From positions 310,001 through 374,000 of the forward strand of contig NZ_JABMCB010000201.1 of assembly GCF_013359935.1 (NCBI RefSeq): 64,000 nt of DNA, in the 5' to 3' direction. The notes beneath the pieces are model-generated. The model did no database searches, was not told the origin of the DNA, and saw nothing but the letters and a program-made list of their open reading frames with translations. The DNA is from Paenibacillus xylanilyticus. Lineage in GTDB: Bacteria; Bacillota; Bacilli; Paenibacillales; Paenibacillaceae. A program made the position numbers and the translations under genes. Below, piece after piece: positions 32,924-41,849 of the stretch (within the stretch, counting starts at the first letter, position 1; each line of letters begins with the position of its first letter).

Positions 32924-33757
32924 TCAGATCTGACTCTCAGCCAACTGCTGGCGGCTGTTCCATAGCGTAACCAAACGAAGCAGTACGAAGCTGATGAGCA
33001 GAAGTGCGGCCCCGATCAGAAGAAGCACCAATGGGCTGATGAGCAGCATGCCGCTGGCCTGACCAGCAATGAGTGCCAGCAGTGGAATAACGACTAGACC
33101 TCCGAGCTGATATGCTTCCTGAAATCCACGGACTTTGGCCGAGATCAACACATTGAACAGAATAACCATAAGACTGCATGTCGGAACAACCCACAGTACG
33201 AGAATGACCCAATTCAGATTGGGAAACATCATTGCTTCGAACATGGGGTACATCAGGATGTTGGCAATGATCCCATAAATGAGAAAGGTAATCCAGGACA
33301 GTATGATCGAAGGAATCAGAGCAGCAAGTACCTTGCCTTTGAACAGGGTATCCATGCTGATTGGTGTGAATAGAAGGCCTTCGAGTGTTTTGCGTTCCTT
33401 TTCACCCGCGAAGCTGTTAGCCGTCAGAATGCTGGAAGCCATCACTGGAATAATGAGAAACAGCGGTGCAAACATGTATAAGGCCAGATAATAGACGATG
33501 CGATGGTTATCCGTAGGCATGGAAGCCAGCTCCGGAATCTGTCCCGAACTGCTCAATGTATCCAGACTGTCGAGCAGGAACCCGAGATTTCCAATGGAAC
33601 GAAGTTCAACTCTGGAGGCCATCCACATGAGTACGGCAGGCATGATCACCCCAACAATGAGTGGAACAATCAACATGGGGAGCCAGAGCTGGATGCTGGC
33701 TGTGATGGCCCGGATATCTTTGCGCACAAGTGCTTTTATCGCTTGACGGTTATTCAT
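32924..33757 (-). CDS. ABC-2 type transporter permease
   Basis: 277 residues with six hydrophobic segments and the ABC-2 landmark ANSFAGEKERKTLEGLLFTP, a cytoplasmic loop typical of NatB-like and antibiotic-export permeases. The start (MNNRQAIKALVRKDIRAI) has GGGAGG 9 bases upstream, and the ATG overlaps the ATPase stop (ATGAATAA), so the two are co-translated. It forms an exporter with the upstream ATPase; the cargo (ion, lipid or peptide) is unknown. A frameshifted small gene follows in the same frame after its stop. Confidence 0.85.
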   Translation of the reverse strand: MNNRQAIKALVRKDIRAITASIQLWLPMLIVPLIVGVIMPAVLMWMASRVELRSIGNLGFLLDSLDTLSSSGQIPELASMPTDNHRIVYYLALYMFAPLFLIIPVMASSILTANSFAGEKERKTLEGLLFTPISMDTLFKGKVLAALIPSIILSWITFLIYGIIANILMYPMFEAMMFPNLNWVILVLWVVPTCSLMVILFNVLISAKVRGFQEAYQLGGLVVIPLLALIAGQASGMLLISPLVLLLIGAALLLISFVLLRLVTLWNSRQQLAESQI

Positions 33758-34655
33758 GATGGTGTGCCTCCCTAATGGCAAAATAGATGCTCTCCAGATC
33801 ACTGCCGATAATGCGTGCCTGATAAACTTGTCCATGCGTGGTTAATTTCCTTAACAGCATGGGAATTTCATTACGGGACTGGAGCTGAAATACCGCTTTG
33901 TCAGCGGAAATGATCTCCGGATTGAATCCTGCTACCACACTCCACCCTTCAGGCATGGCGACTTCCACCTCGAGTCGTGGTGTGGTGAGGTACCGGTTCA
34001 CGATTTCCTGCTCGGATCCTTCTTCAACCTTTCGACCCTTTTCCATAAAAATATAACGATCACATACGGCCGAGAGCTGGGACAGTACGTGGGATGAGAC
34101 CAGAATCGTCATCTTCTCCTCCTGGTTCAACCGACGAATAATGCGCAGTACCATCTGGATTCCATCTGGGTCAAGTCCATTGGTGGGTTCATCCAGAAAC
34201 AAAATGGACGGGCGATGAAGCAGGACTCTCGCAAGGCCCAGTCGTTTCTTCATGCCTGTGCTGTAGGTGCCCACTTTCCGGTGCTGATACGCCTGCAATT
34301 CGAACAGTTCCACAAGCTCATCAATTCGTTTATTGTGATGCTGTACACCAAAAGCCTCGGCGAAGAAAATCAGGTTGTCGCGTCCGCTCATATTTTCATA
34401 CAATCCGCTCTGTTCGGTGAGTGTACCGCACATCGCCAGCACCTTCTCCGCTTGGACGGAGGGATTCAACCCGTTGATCATTACGGACCCGCTGGAAGCC
34501 CCGAGAACGCCGTTCATAATCCGGATCAGTGTGGTTTTGCCCGATCCATTGGGACCAATCAGCCCGGTAACACTGCCTGGTTGAATTGTGAAGCTGACAT
34601 CACTCAGCGCCTGATGCCCCTTGAACTGCTTGGATATGCTGTGAACTTCAATCAT
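33750..34655 (-). CDS. ABC transporter ATP-binding protein (exporter type)
   Basis: 301 residues: Walker A GPNGSGKTT, Q-loop near LTEQSGLYENMSGRDNL, signature YSTGMKKRLG, Walker B ILFLDEPTNGLDPDG, switch VSSHVLSQL, and a C-terminal domain of about 80 residues. This is the drug/Na+ exporter class (CcmA/NatA-like). It overlaps the downstream permease gene by 8 bases. No regulator adjoins the pair, and no promoter is certain upstream. Confidence 0.9.
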   Translation of the reverse strand: MIEVHSISKQFKGHQALSDVSFTIQPGSVTGLIGPNGSGKTTLIRIMNGVLGASSGSVMINGLNPSVQAEKVLAMCGTLTEQSGLYENMSGRDNLIFFAEAFGVQHHNKRIDELVELFELQAYQHRKVGTYSTGMKKRLGLARVLLHRPSILFLDEPTNGLDPDGIQMVLRIIRRLNQEEKMTILVSSHVLSQLSAVCDRYIFMEKGRKVEEGSEQEIVNRYLTTPRLEVEVAMPEGWSVVAGFNPEIISADKAVFQLQSRNEIPMLLRKLTTHGQVYQARIIGSDLESIYFAIREAHHHE

Positions 34656-35114
34656 ATGCCTTCACCATCCGTTCTGAATTTGAAGATATTACGTCGGGCC
34701 GGACAAAATCGTTCAAATGAATCGAAAAAAAGATAAATATTCAGTCTAAAGACCCAGGAGGGAGAGGGCATTTCTACCCTAAAGTCCGGCAAAATCGGGT
34801 CTCAGGTTTGTTTTCAGTCTCTCTTGTTCATTGTATTGTGATAAAAAGGATGCAATATCCCGTTTCATTGCCAACCATAACTTGGTAATCAAACAGGAAG
34901 GCCTTATTCGTATGATGTATGCCTGAATATTCATCTAACGCCGGTCTTGGTTACCACCAGGGCCGGCTTGACGTTGCAAGTTTACGTTTCCAAGCGATGA
35001 AGTGCCAATGTTTTAGAAGTACATAACTACTATTTTTTAATTCGTCTAACACATCATATATACGTATACTGTATTGGCGATCCGATGTGTTTAGACTAGA
35101 GGAAGGTGAACGAA
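34656..35114. other. Intergenic stretch with an isolated hairpin
   Basis: Between the divergent ABC ATPase and HSP90-family genes I see no gene. GCCGGTCTTGGT and ACCAGGGCCGGC (34942-34969) form a 12-bp stem with two G-U pairs and a TACC loop, but no T-run follows, so its role is unclear. TATACT at 35065-35070 could be a -10 box for the downstream gene; its -35 is poor. Confidence 0.4.
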
Positions 35115-36950
35115 ATGGCAGCATCCAATGAGTACCGTTTTCAGGTGAACCTGAGTGGTATGATCCAGATTTTATCGAATCATCTCTATAGCAGTCCCAA
35201 AGTATTCCTGCGTGAGCTAATGCAAAATGCGACCGATGCCATCACGGCACGAAGCGAAGCAGAGCCCGGATTTCAGGGAGAAGTGCGCGTGGAGCTGACT
35301 GGTGCAGGTGAGCAGTTAACGATGATGGTGGAGGACAATGGCATCGGATTGACCGAAGCGGATATACACGAATTTTTGGCGATGATCGGACAATCCTCGA
35401 AGCGTGGACAGCAAGCCCTGCTGGACGGTGAGACTTCATTTATCGGCCGATTTGGGATCGGCTTGCTGTCCTGCTTCATGGTGAGCAATGAAATTGTCAT
35501 GCTGACCCAATCCGCGAAGGGTGGGCCTTCGATGGAGTGGAGGGGCAAGCCTGATGGCACCTACACCATTCGGCAGCTCGAGACACAGTTATCTCCGGGG
35601 ACGAAAGTGTATTTGCGCTGTACGCCAGAGGCCGCTCATTATTTTGAACCGGAATATGTAAAAGAAGCCTTGTTCTATTATGGGGCCTTATTGCCTTATC
35701 CAGTGACACTTCAGAGCGGAGGAGTACAGGACATCGTCAATGCCGAGTCGCCTGCGTGGCTGACGCAGCCGGAACTTGCCAAAGGGCGCAAAGCGGAAGT
35801 GCTTGCCTTTGGTGGACGCCTGCTCGGGGAGACGTTTGAAGATTTCATTCCGCTGACAACAGCTTCAGGTCGTACCGGCGGGATTGCATTTGTCCTCCCA
35901 CATGCCGTAAACCTGAATGCCAAGCGATCCCACCGGGTCTATCTGAAGCGAATGCTGATCTCGGAGAAGGCAGAGAATATTTTGCCGGAGTGGGCGTTCT
36001 TCGTGAAGTGCCTGATCTGGACAGATGAGCTTCAGCCGACAGCTTCGAGGGAACATTTTTATGAGAATGAAAAGCTGGAAGAAGTACGCACGGAACTTGG
36101 CGATGCACTTCGTCAAGGGCTGGCTGACATGGCAGAGAATCAGACGGAACGTCTAAAGAAACTGATTCGCCTGCATGCACTCTCGATGAAGGCACTGGCT
36201 GTGCAGGATCAGGCGTTTTACGCGATGATTCACCGCTGGCTGCCATTTGAGAGCACTCGGGGGCACCGGGAACTCGGGGAGTTAATGGATGAAGGAGAGA
36301 CGTTATACTTCACCACGACAGTGGATGAGTATCGCCAGATTCACCATGTGGCCTCTGCACAATCCCTGTTGGTTATTAATGGCGGGTACATCTATGACAA
36401 CGAATTAATGGCTGCGCTGCCGCTTGCGGTAAGGAATGTACATACCGAGCGATTGCAGCCGGATCAGGTTTCGCTCAGCTTTACCGATGTACCGCCAGCT
36501 GAACGCAATCAATATTATGACGCTTTACGTCTGGCTGATGCTGCACTTCAGCGTTTCCGCTGCCGGGCTGAGGTGAAAGGGTTCAAGCCGGAAGACCTGC
36601 CGGTCCTATTCACCCTATCGCAGGAATCTTCTACGCTTCGTGCATTGGAAAAAGCGAGTGAGGAGAGTACAGACCTGTTCTCTTCCGTACTTGGCTCGTT
36701 ATCCGCTGGAATCAGCTCTGCTGGATACTCAACCTTGTATCTGAACGTGAATAATCCAATCATTCAGCGGGTGTTAACGACGCCAGATTCCCAAATGACG
36801 CCGATTGCCATCGAAATGCTCTATGTGAACGCCCTGATGATGGGGCATTATGCCATGAACCGACAGGAGCTTGAGGTGCTGAATCAGGGTATCGTTCGTT
36901 TTATTGATTGGGGTTTACGCGCAAATACGGATCGCAAGGGGGATGCATGA
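35115..36950 (+). CDS. HSP90-family chaperone-like ATPase (divergent HtpG)
   Basis: 611 residues. The GHKL ATPase domain is intact: LRELMQNATDA with the catalytic Glu at residue 34, EDNGIG with the nucleotide-binding Asp at 74, and GRFGIGLLSCF. The middle domain keeps the ATP-sensing arginine in TASREHFYENEKL, matching the NVSRE motif of HtpG. The C-terminal third is divergent. Hsp90 proteins remodel client proteins as dimers. The start at 35115 follows AGAGGAAGG by 8 bases; a GTG three codons earlier overlaps it. Its stop overlaps the start region of the next gene, so the pair is co-translated. This is probably not the ordinary housekeeping htpG, given its partner. Confidence 0.85.
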   Translation: MAASNEYRFQVNLSGMIQILSNHLYSSPKVFLRELMQNATDAITARSEAEPGFQGEVRVELTGAGEQLTMMVEDNGIGLTEADIHEFLAMIGQSSKRGQQALLDGETSFIGRFGIGLLSCFMVSNEIVMLTQSAKGGPSMEWRGKPDGTYTIRQLETQLSPGTKVYLRCTPEAAHYFEPEYVKEALFYYGALLPYPVTLQSGGVQDIVNAESPAWLTQPELAKGRKAEVLAFGGRLLGETFEDFIPLTTASGRTGGIAFVLPHAVNLNAKRSHRVYLKRMLISEKAENILPEWAFFVKCLIWTDELQPTASREHFYENEKLEEVRTELGDALRQGLADMAENQTERLKKLIRLHALSMKALAVQDQAFYAMIHRWLPFESTRGHRELGELMDEGETLYFTTTVDEYRQIHHVASAQSLLVINGGYIYDNELMAALPLAVRNVHTERLQPDQVSLSFTDVPPAERNQYYDALRLADAALQRFRCRAEVKGFKPEDLPVLFTLSQESSTLRALEKASEESTDLFSSVLGSLSAGISSAGYSTLYLNVNNPIIQRVLTTPDSQMTPIAIEMLYVNALMMGHYAMNRQELEVLNQGIVRFIDWGLRANTDRKGDA

Positions 36951-38005
36951 TGAATACAGAGATGGATTTTGAGGATTTGATGGATGAGGCTTATGGCTTG
37001 CCTAACGGAACTGCGAAGCTGGGCATGCTTGAAGAAGCGGCCCGAGTGGCTGACGTAAACGGCATGGAGGAAGAAGCATACGAAGCACGATCCGAGATTG
37101 TGGAGACAGCCACGTTCTGTGGATATCCGATGAAAGCTCTTATTGCTTTTTCCTGGCAGCTGGGCAAGTTTGATCAAGAGCCGGAGCGTTATGATGAAGA
37201 GACACTAATGTGGTCATACAAATGGATCTTGGGCGAACTCTCCAGTTTTCCCGAGGTTTCTCGCGATAAGATGATGGAGCTGCTGGAGGACTTTGGACGG
37301 CGTTTCAAATCCTTTGGATACAGTGAGCGTTCCTACTGGTATTATCGCTTCCGCATATCCATGGATCTGGGGGACTTGGAGGAAGCGGGGAGCAGCTATG
37401 CCAAGTTCAAAACGATGGACCGCGACTTTATGAGTGATTGTGAAGCTTGTGAACAGGATGAAATCATGCGCTACTGGATCCTTGTGGGAGACGATGGGAA
37501 GGTCCTGGAAGCGGCCAAGCCAATCTTGAAGGGACGGATGAGCTGTGCAGAGATTCCGCACCTGACTTTATCTGAAGTGCTGATGCCGCTTTATCGGCTT
37601 GGACGGATTGAGGAAGCGGACAAGCATCAGCAGAAGGGTTACCGGTTGATTAAGGGTCAAAATGATTTTGTACAGAGCTTTGCAGAACAGATGGATTATC
37701 TGGCACGAACCAATCCGTCGAAGGGAATCGATGTGTTGGAAGAAAGTTTGGTACTGGCAGTGGATCATGAGGACCCTTTTGCCAAAATGATGTTCTACGC
37801 CAGAGCAGCCCAATTGCTGCGCCGCTGGGCGGACGAATCGCCAGAATACCGATTGCGCCTTCCTGCTTCCTTCCCGTATGAAGGGGATCCCGGAGACCTG
37901 CGCACATTGGCTGATTATTTTGCGGACCATGCCAATGCAGCTGCAGCCAAGTATGATCAGCGTAATGGCAATCACCATGTTTCTTCAATGTTGATCGGAG
38001 TATAG
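36950..38005 (+). CDS. Helical-repeat (TPR-like) protein coupled to the HSP90-family gene
   Basis: 351 residues, almost wholly helical and strongly acidic at the N-terminus (MNTEMDFEDLMDEAYGLPNG). Repeated helix pairs such as KLGMLEEAARVADVNGMEEE, LMPLYRLGRIEEADKHQQKG and VLEESLVLAVDHEDPFAKMM resemble degenerate tetratricopeptide repeats. There is no signal peptide or membrane segment. Translation starts at the ATG at 36947 or 36950, inside the HSP90 stop codon; GGGGG lies 7 bases before 36950. A TPR-type partner of an HSP90 recalls eukaryotic co-chaperones, but this is inference from context. I do not recognise a named family. Confidence 0.75.
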   Translation: MNTEMDFEDLMDEAYGLPNGTAKLGMLEEAARVADVNGMEEEAYEARSEIVETATFCGYPMKALIAFSWQLGKFDQEPERYDEETLMWSYKWILGELSSFPEVSRDKMMELLEDFGRRFKSFGYSERSYWYYRFRISMDLGDLEEAGSSYAKFKTMDRDFMSDCEACEQDEIMRYWILVGDDGKVLEAAKPILKGRMSCAEIPHLTLSEVLMPLYRLGRIEEADKHQQKGYRLIKGQNDFVQSFAEQMDYLARTNPSKGIDVLEESLVLAVDHEDPFAKMMFYARAAQLLRRWADESPEYRLRLPASFPYEGDPGDLRTLADYFADHANAAAAKYDQRNGNHHVSSMLIGV

Positions 38006-38020
38006 CTAAAACAGGATAAG

Positions 38021-38069
38021 AAACAGGCTTGTTCGAAGAAGGAGATACTCCTTCCGAACAAGCCTGTTT
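38021..38069. terminator. Terminator hairpin between convergent genes
   Basis: AAACAGGCTTGTTCG pairs with CGAACAAGCCTGTTT and AAGGAG with CTCCTT around ATA: a stem of about 21 bp lying between two genes that end toward each other. The T-run is short on both strands. Confidence 0.75.
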
Positions 38070-38101
38070 AACGTGTCTGCATATGAGTTATGCAGCTGTA
38101 A

Positions 38102-40273
38102 TTATGGTGTCTCCGTATTGGCAGATGAAGGCTGCTCCTCAACAGCTTCATCAACATTGGAGGTTTCTGGTTGAGGCTGCTGAGCCATAAGTTCAGACAC
38201 AATCTTATCTGTTGGTTGCGTAAACAGTTGATACATGATGGCTGCCTCTTCTTGACGAATAAGCGGTTTGTGAGCGAGGACATCCACAGAGCCATCCTCC
38301 AATACTTTCACTTCGGGTCCGTGGATACCGAGCTTAACCATCATCTGGATTGCGGGTACAGCCCATTTATCCGAATGGCCAGCAAGTTTCACATCCTGGA
38401 ACAGCTCATTTGGATATTGCAGCTGCAGTGATCTCCAGATCATAACCATGGCTTCCTGGCGGGTAATAACTTGATCCGGCTTGAACTGTTTCGAATCCGC
38501 ACCTGTGATCATGCCGGATTCATAACCGAGCTGGATGTAGCCTGCTGCTGCATGATTGGCCCAGTCCGTATCAGCTGGCGGTGTTGTTTTGCTTGGCTTG
38601 AGTCCGCTCATTTTCAGAACGTCTTCAATGAATTCAGCACGTGTAACGGCTGACTTGGGTTGAAAAGCTTCGCTTGCATCATTTTCATAGTGACCAAGCG
38701 ACTGTAATCCATAGATGGCCTCGGCATAAGGGCTCTCCGGACGAACATCCCGGAATCCCTGAGGCTGCTGTCCTTTTTTCTCATATCCCAGCGGATTGAG
38801 GTAAGGCTCCTTCATATAAATCGTTCCGTCTGCATTCTCCTTAAAGGCTGTGAATTGACCAGTTAACCCATCCTTGAACAGGTTCTCATCCACTTGAATC
38901 AGGGGGCGTTGGCCCAGGAAGGCATCCGAAATACTCAGTTGGCCCAATTCTGTGCCGCCTTTCAGAGAGCTAACAATCGTGCTAAGTCTTAGATCGGCGT
39001 ACAGCCCAGCAAAGCGCTGCAGCTCATCTGTAGATTGGGGTGTGAACTCATTGAATTCGACCGGCTCCGCATATTGTGGGAAGAAGGTCTGGATGAAAGC
39101 CGGGTAGAACAGATTGCGAAGAGCTCCCGCCTGGTTGTACGTAAGGAAGACGCCTGTATTTTGCTCAGGGATGAGGAAGAGATAAGAGCTGAAACCGACC
39201 AGGTCGCCTGCTTTGGTAATAATTTCGGGACTGCTGCCTGCACCAGGCAGCTGGAATGCAGCTTCAAATCCATACGTTGTATCCGGAAGTACCGGATGGA
39301 TGGAAGAGCGATATTGCTCCATGCTTTTGACAGTGGATTCCTTCAGAATACGCTCATTGTCCTTCACACCATCATTCAGGAAAGCGATCATGAAATCCCC
39401 AATGTCTTCTGCTGTGGACAACATGCCTCCTTGCGGCATCGGCGTTGGGGAGAGGGTGTACAGATCAAGCGGATTATGTAACGCGTCATAGCCTGTTGCA
39501 AGCTGGTCCTTGAACTTGTCACTCAGCACAAAACTGCTGTTATCCATACCCAGTGGTTTGAAAATGTGCTGCTGCATGTATGTTTCAAATGGTTCGCCGC
39601 TGACATTTTCTACAATCATACCGAGCAGCAGAAAAGAGAAGTTGTCGTACATGTAGGCGCTGCCAGGTTCTCTAACGACAGGAGGCATGTGCTGCTGTGC
39701 ATATTCCTCCATGGTGACCGTTTTGTTGAAATCAGCGTGGATGTCTTCCTGCTGGGGATCGCGAATCTCGAATCCGGTGGTGTGTGTAAGCAGGTTTTCC
39801 ACAGTGACGGGTTTGTCGAAAGGATTATCGAATTCAAGTCCCTTTACATAGGTCTGAAAATCCGCTTGCAAATCAACCTTGCCCTGCTCTACCAATTGCA
39901 TAACGGCTGCTGCCGTAAATGTTTTGGAGACCGAGGCTACGCGAAAAGCAGTACTCTTCGGATCGACAGGTGTTTTGTCCTCTTGATCGGCATAGCCATA
40001 GCCTTTTTCCGCGAGTACTTTGCCATCCTTGACCACAACAACGGAAGCGCCAACATACTGGGCCTTGGCTTCGGGAGAATCGAAAAACGTATCGAGAAAT
40101 GCTGATGCTGATTCGTTCGTCAGCGCTTTGGTTTGTCCTTTTTCACTGACCGGGGCTGCTGCGGTTTCCGCATGAACCGCTGGTGCCCAGAGACTTAACG
40201 ACAAGATGAAGGCCATGAAAGCTCCTGTTAGCGAGGTGGTTCTGAAGCGGGTCCTTCGATTGGGTAGATGCAT
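38102..40273 (-). CDS. SLH-anchored serine beta-lactamase-like hydrolase
   Basis: 723 residues: signal peptide (GAFMAFILSLSLWAPAVHAE), a class C beta-lactamase-like domain at about 50-390 with the SxxK nucleophile in ASVSKTFTAAAV, the YxN motif in YMYDNFSF and a K-A-G/V-G-F stretch (ITKAGDLVGFSS) at the third motif position, a linker domain of about 100 residues, and three SLH-like repeats (GLQSLGHYENDASEAFQPKS; GYESGMITGADSKQFKPDQV; MVKLGIHGP). SLH repeats bind cell-wall polymer, so it is displayed on the surface. Likely a peptidase or esterase acting on D-amino-acid or small-ester substrates; drug resistance is not implied. It is monocistronic. Confidence 0.88.
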   Translation of the reverse strand: MHLPNRRTRFRTTSLTGAFMAFILSLSLWAPAVHAETAAAPVSEKGQTKALTNESASAFLDTFFDSPEAKAQYVGASVVVVKDGKVLAEKGYGYADQEDKTPVDPKSTAFRVASVSKTFTAAAVMQLVEQGKVDLQADFQTYVKGLEFDNPFDKPVTVENLLTHTTGFEIRDPQQEDIHADFNKTVTMEEYAQQHMPPVVREPGSAYMYDNFSFLLLGMIVENVSGEPFETYMQQHIFKPLGMDNSSFVLSDKFKDQLATGYDALHNPLDLYTLSPTPMPQGGMLSTAEDIGDFMIAFLNDGVKDNERILKESTVKSMEQYRSSIHPVLPDTTYGFEAAFQLPGAGSSPEIITKAGDLVGFSSYLFLIPEQNTGVFLTYNQAGALRNLFYPAFIQTFFPQYAEPVEFNEFTPQSTDELQRFAGLYADLRLSTIVSSLKGGTELGQLSISDAFLGQRPLIQVDENLFKDGLTGQFTAFKENADGTIYMKEPYLNPLGYEKKGQQPQGFRDVRPESPYAEAIYGLQSLGHYENDASEAFQPKSAVTRAEFIEDVLKMSGLKPSKTTPPADTDWANHAAAGYIQLGYESGMITGADSKQFKPDQVITRQEAMVMIWRSLQLQYPNELFQDVKLAGHSDKWAVPAIQMMVKLGIHGPEVKVLEDGSVDVLAHKPLIRQEEAAIMYQLFTQPTDKIVSELMAQQPQPETSNVDEAVEEQPSSANTETP

Positions 40274-40433
40274 GTAAACACTCCTTAACGTAAATTTTGG
40301 AAAAAAGCCTGATCACTGTGTATTACTTCCTATTGGCAAAGTAGGTTTCACAAAAGTGGATTGCGATGTGTTTTTCATTCCATCCAGATTGCAAACAGAA
40401 GCGAATTAGAAAAGGGAACAAAGCCGTATAGCA

Positions 40434-40459
40434 AAAGGGAAGCCAAAAGGCTTCCCTTT
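40434..40459 (-). terminator. Rho-independent terminator of the MFS gene
   Basis: AAAGGGAAGCC pairs perfectly with GGCTTCCCTTT around a 4-base loop; the minus-strand transcript ends in TTTTGC. Confidence 0.8.
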
Positions 40460-40472
40460 CTCTGTCATCAGC

Positions 40473-41717
40473 TCATGATGCACATGGCAAGGACTCACTG
40501 GGCCCCGTTAAGGGCTTGAGCGATTGTCGGAAAAATATGAGTGCAGAGGCACCAATGATGACATACAGGCCTGCCATAGCATATGAAGGCAGAAAAGCTC
40601 CAATCGTTAATCCCAGGCTGCCAAGCAGGGCAGCTGCATTATAACTCATGCCATCTGCGGCCATATAAGCCGCCCGATTCGAATCGGGAATCATCCCGGC
40701 AAGAAGAACCTGGCGTACCGGCGAATACATGAGTTCGCCAATCGTCAACAGAACAGCAGACCCGATTAGGAGAAGAGCCCAGTTGCTGAATGCTAATACG
40801 GCAAACCCGGCCGTGTAGAGGCACATGCCGACTGTCATGATGGATCTGGACTGGAAACGTGCCATCCATTTCGAGAATGGGATAGCGACCAAGGCGACCA
40901 TTACCGTGTTGATGGCCATGATTAGACTGAACATGTGCAATCCTGAAATATCCCAATGGAGCAGTTGGGCACTGAATTCACTTTTGAGACGGACAGCGAT
41001 GTATTTATCCATTTGGAACTCGAGAGAGACGGCCAGCACCGATGCAGTGAAAAAGACCATGAACCGTTTGTCCCTGAGTACACTTCCATAGGTCTTCAGC
41101 ATGTTTTTTCTGATCGGGGTGGCGACCTGACTGGAGTCCGTTCTTTCCATGCTTTCCTGAATGAAAAACATTAGGATGAACAACGTGATCAAGCTCTCTG
41201 CAAATACCAGACTGAACAGGACGAATCGGAAGGAGTCGAATAATAATCCGCCCATCAAAGCTCCAAACGTAACAGCTACATTGGTCGTCCAATACTGTAA
41301 TCCGTATACATAATGTCGCTCATGTTCACTGCTTACGTCCACGATCATCGCACCTGCGATCGGAATGGTGATGCCGGAGCTTAGACTGCTAAGAAAAAAC
41401 ATGACGCAAGTCAGTTCTACCGAATTCAGCCAGGGTGAATTCGCTGCAGCCAGCCAGAACAAGGCGAATACTTGCGCACATTGAGCAATAACCATCATTT
41501 TTTTGCGTCCAATCCGATCTGACCAGTACCCTGCGCCCAAGCCAGCGATCATGGAGGAAACAATATTGACTGTCAACAGCAGGCCAGCCCAACCTGCCCC
41601 CATCTGTACGCTCAGATAAATCGCCATAAAAGGGATGATGGATTTCTGTGTCAGGTCCGTAAAAAAATCAGTGATAATACGAATTTTGATATTGCGGTGC
41701 AAATCGGCATATTTCAT
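40473..41717 (-). CDS. MFS transporter
   Basis: 414 residues with twelve hydrophobic segments and the MFS loop motif GAGYWSDRIGRKKMMVIA between segments 2 and 3. The start NIKIRIITDFFTDLTQKSIIP resembles the drug:H+ antiporter-1 group (B. subtilis YttB-like). The start at 41717 (MKYADLHRN) is preferred over 41747, which lacks a ribosome site; GGAAGGAAG is 11 bases away. It is divergent from an SgrR-like regulator 130 bases off, which probably controls it. The substrate is unknown; a drug or sugar effluxer is likely. Confidence 0.85.
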   Translation of the reverse strand: MKYADLHRNIKIRIITDFFTDLTQKSIIPFMAIYLSVQMGAGWAGLLLTVNIVSSMIAGLGAGYWSDRIGRKKMMVIAQCAQVFALFWLAAANSPWLNSVELTCVMFFLSSLSSGITIPIAGAMIVDVSSEHERHYVYGLQYWTTNVAVTFGALMGGLLFDSFRFVLFSLVFAESLITLFILMFFIQESMERTDSSQVATPIRKNMLKTYGSVLRDKRFMVFFTASVLAVSLEFQMDKYIAVRLKSEFSAQLLHWDISGLHMFSLIMAINTVMVALVAIPFSKWMARFQSRSIMTVGMCLYTAGFAVLAFSNWALLLIGSAVLLTIGELMYSPVRQVLLAGMIPDSNRAAYMAADGMSYNAAALLGSLGLTIGAFLPSYAMAGLYVIIGASALIFFRQSLKPLTGPSESLPCAS

Positions 41718-41849
41718 CAGATGCAATTCTTCCTTCCCGTTGGTCATGTGGATGTTACTGAGTATAATGGAGGAAAACCTGAAGAAAAACTGTAGAAGCG
41801 TGTGAAAGGATTTCGTATTTTAGCAAGGGTAGAAGGGCAGGGGGATTCA

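Noticed and set aside
34942..34969. 12-bp GC-rich hairpin as a terminator
   Set aside because: No T-run on either strand and no gene ending nearby; kept only as an unexplained hairpin.
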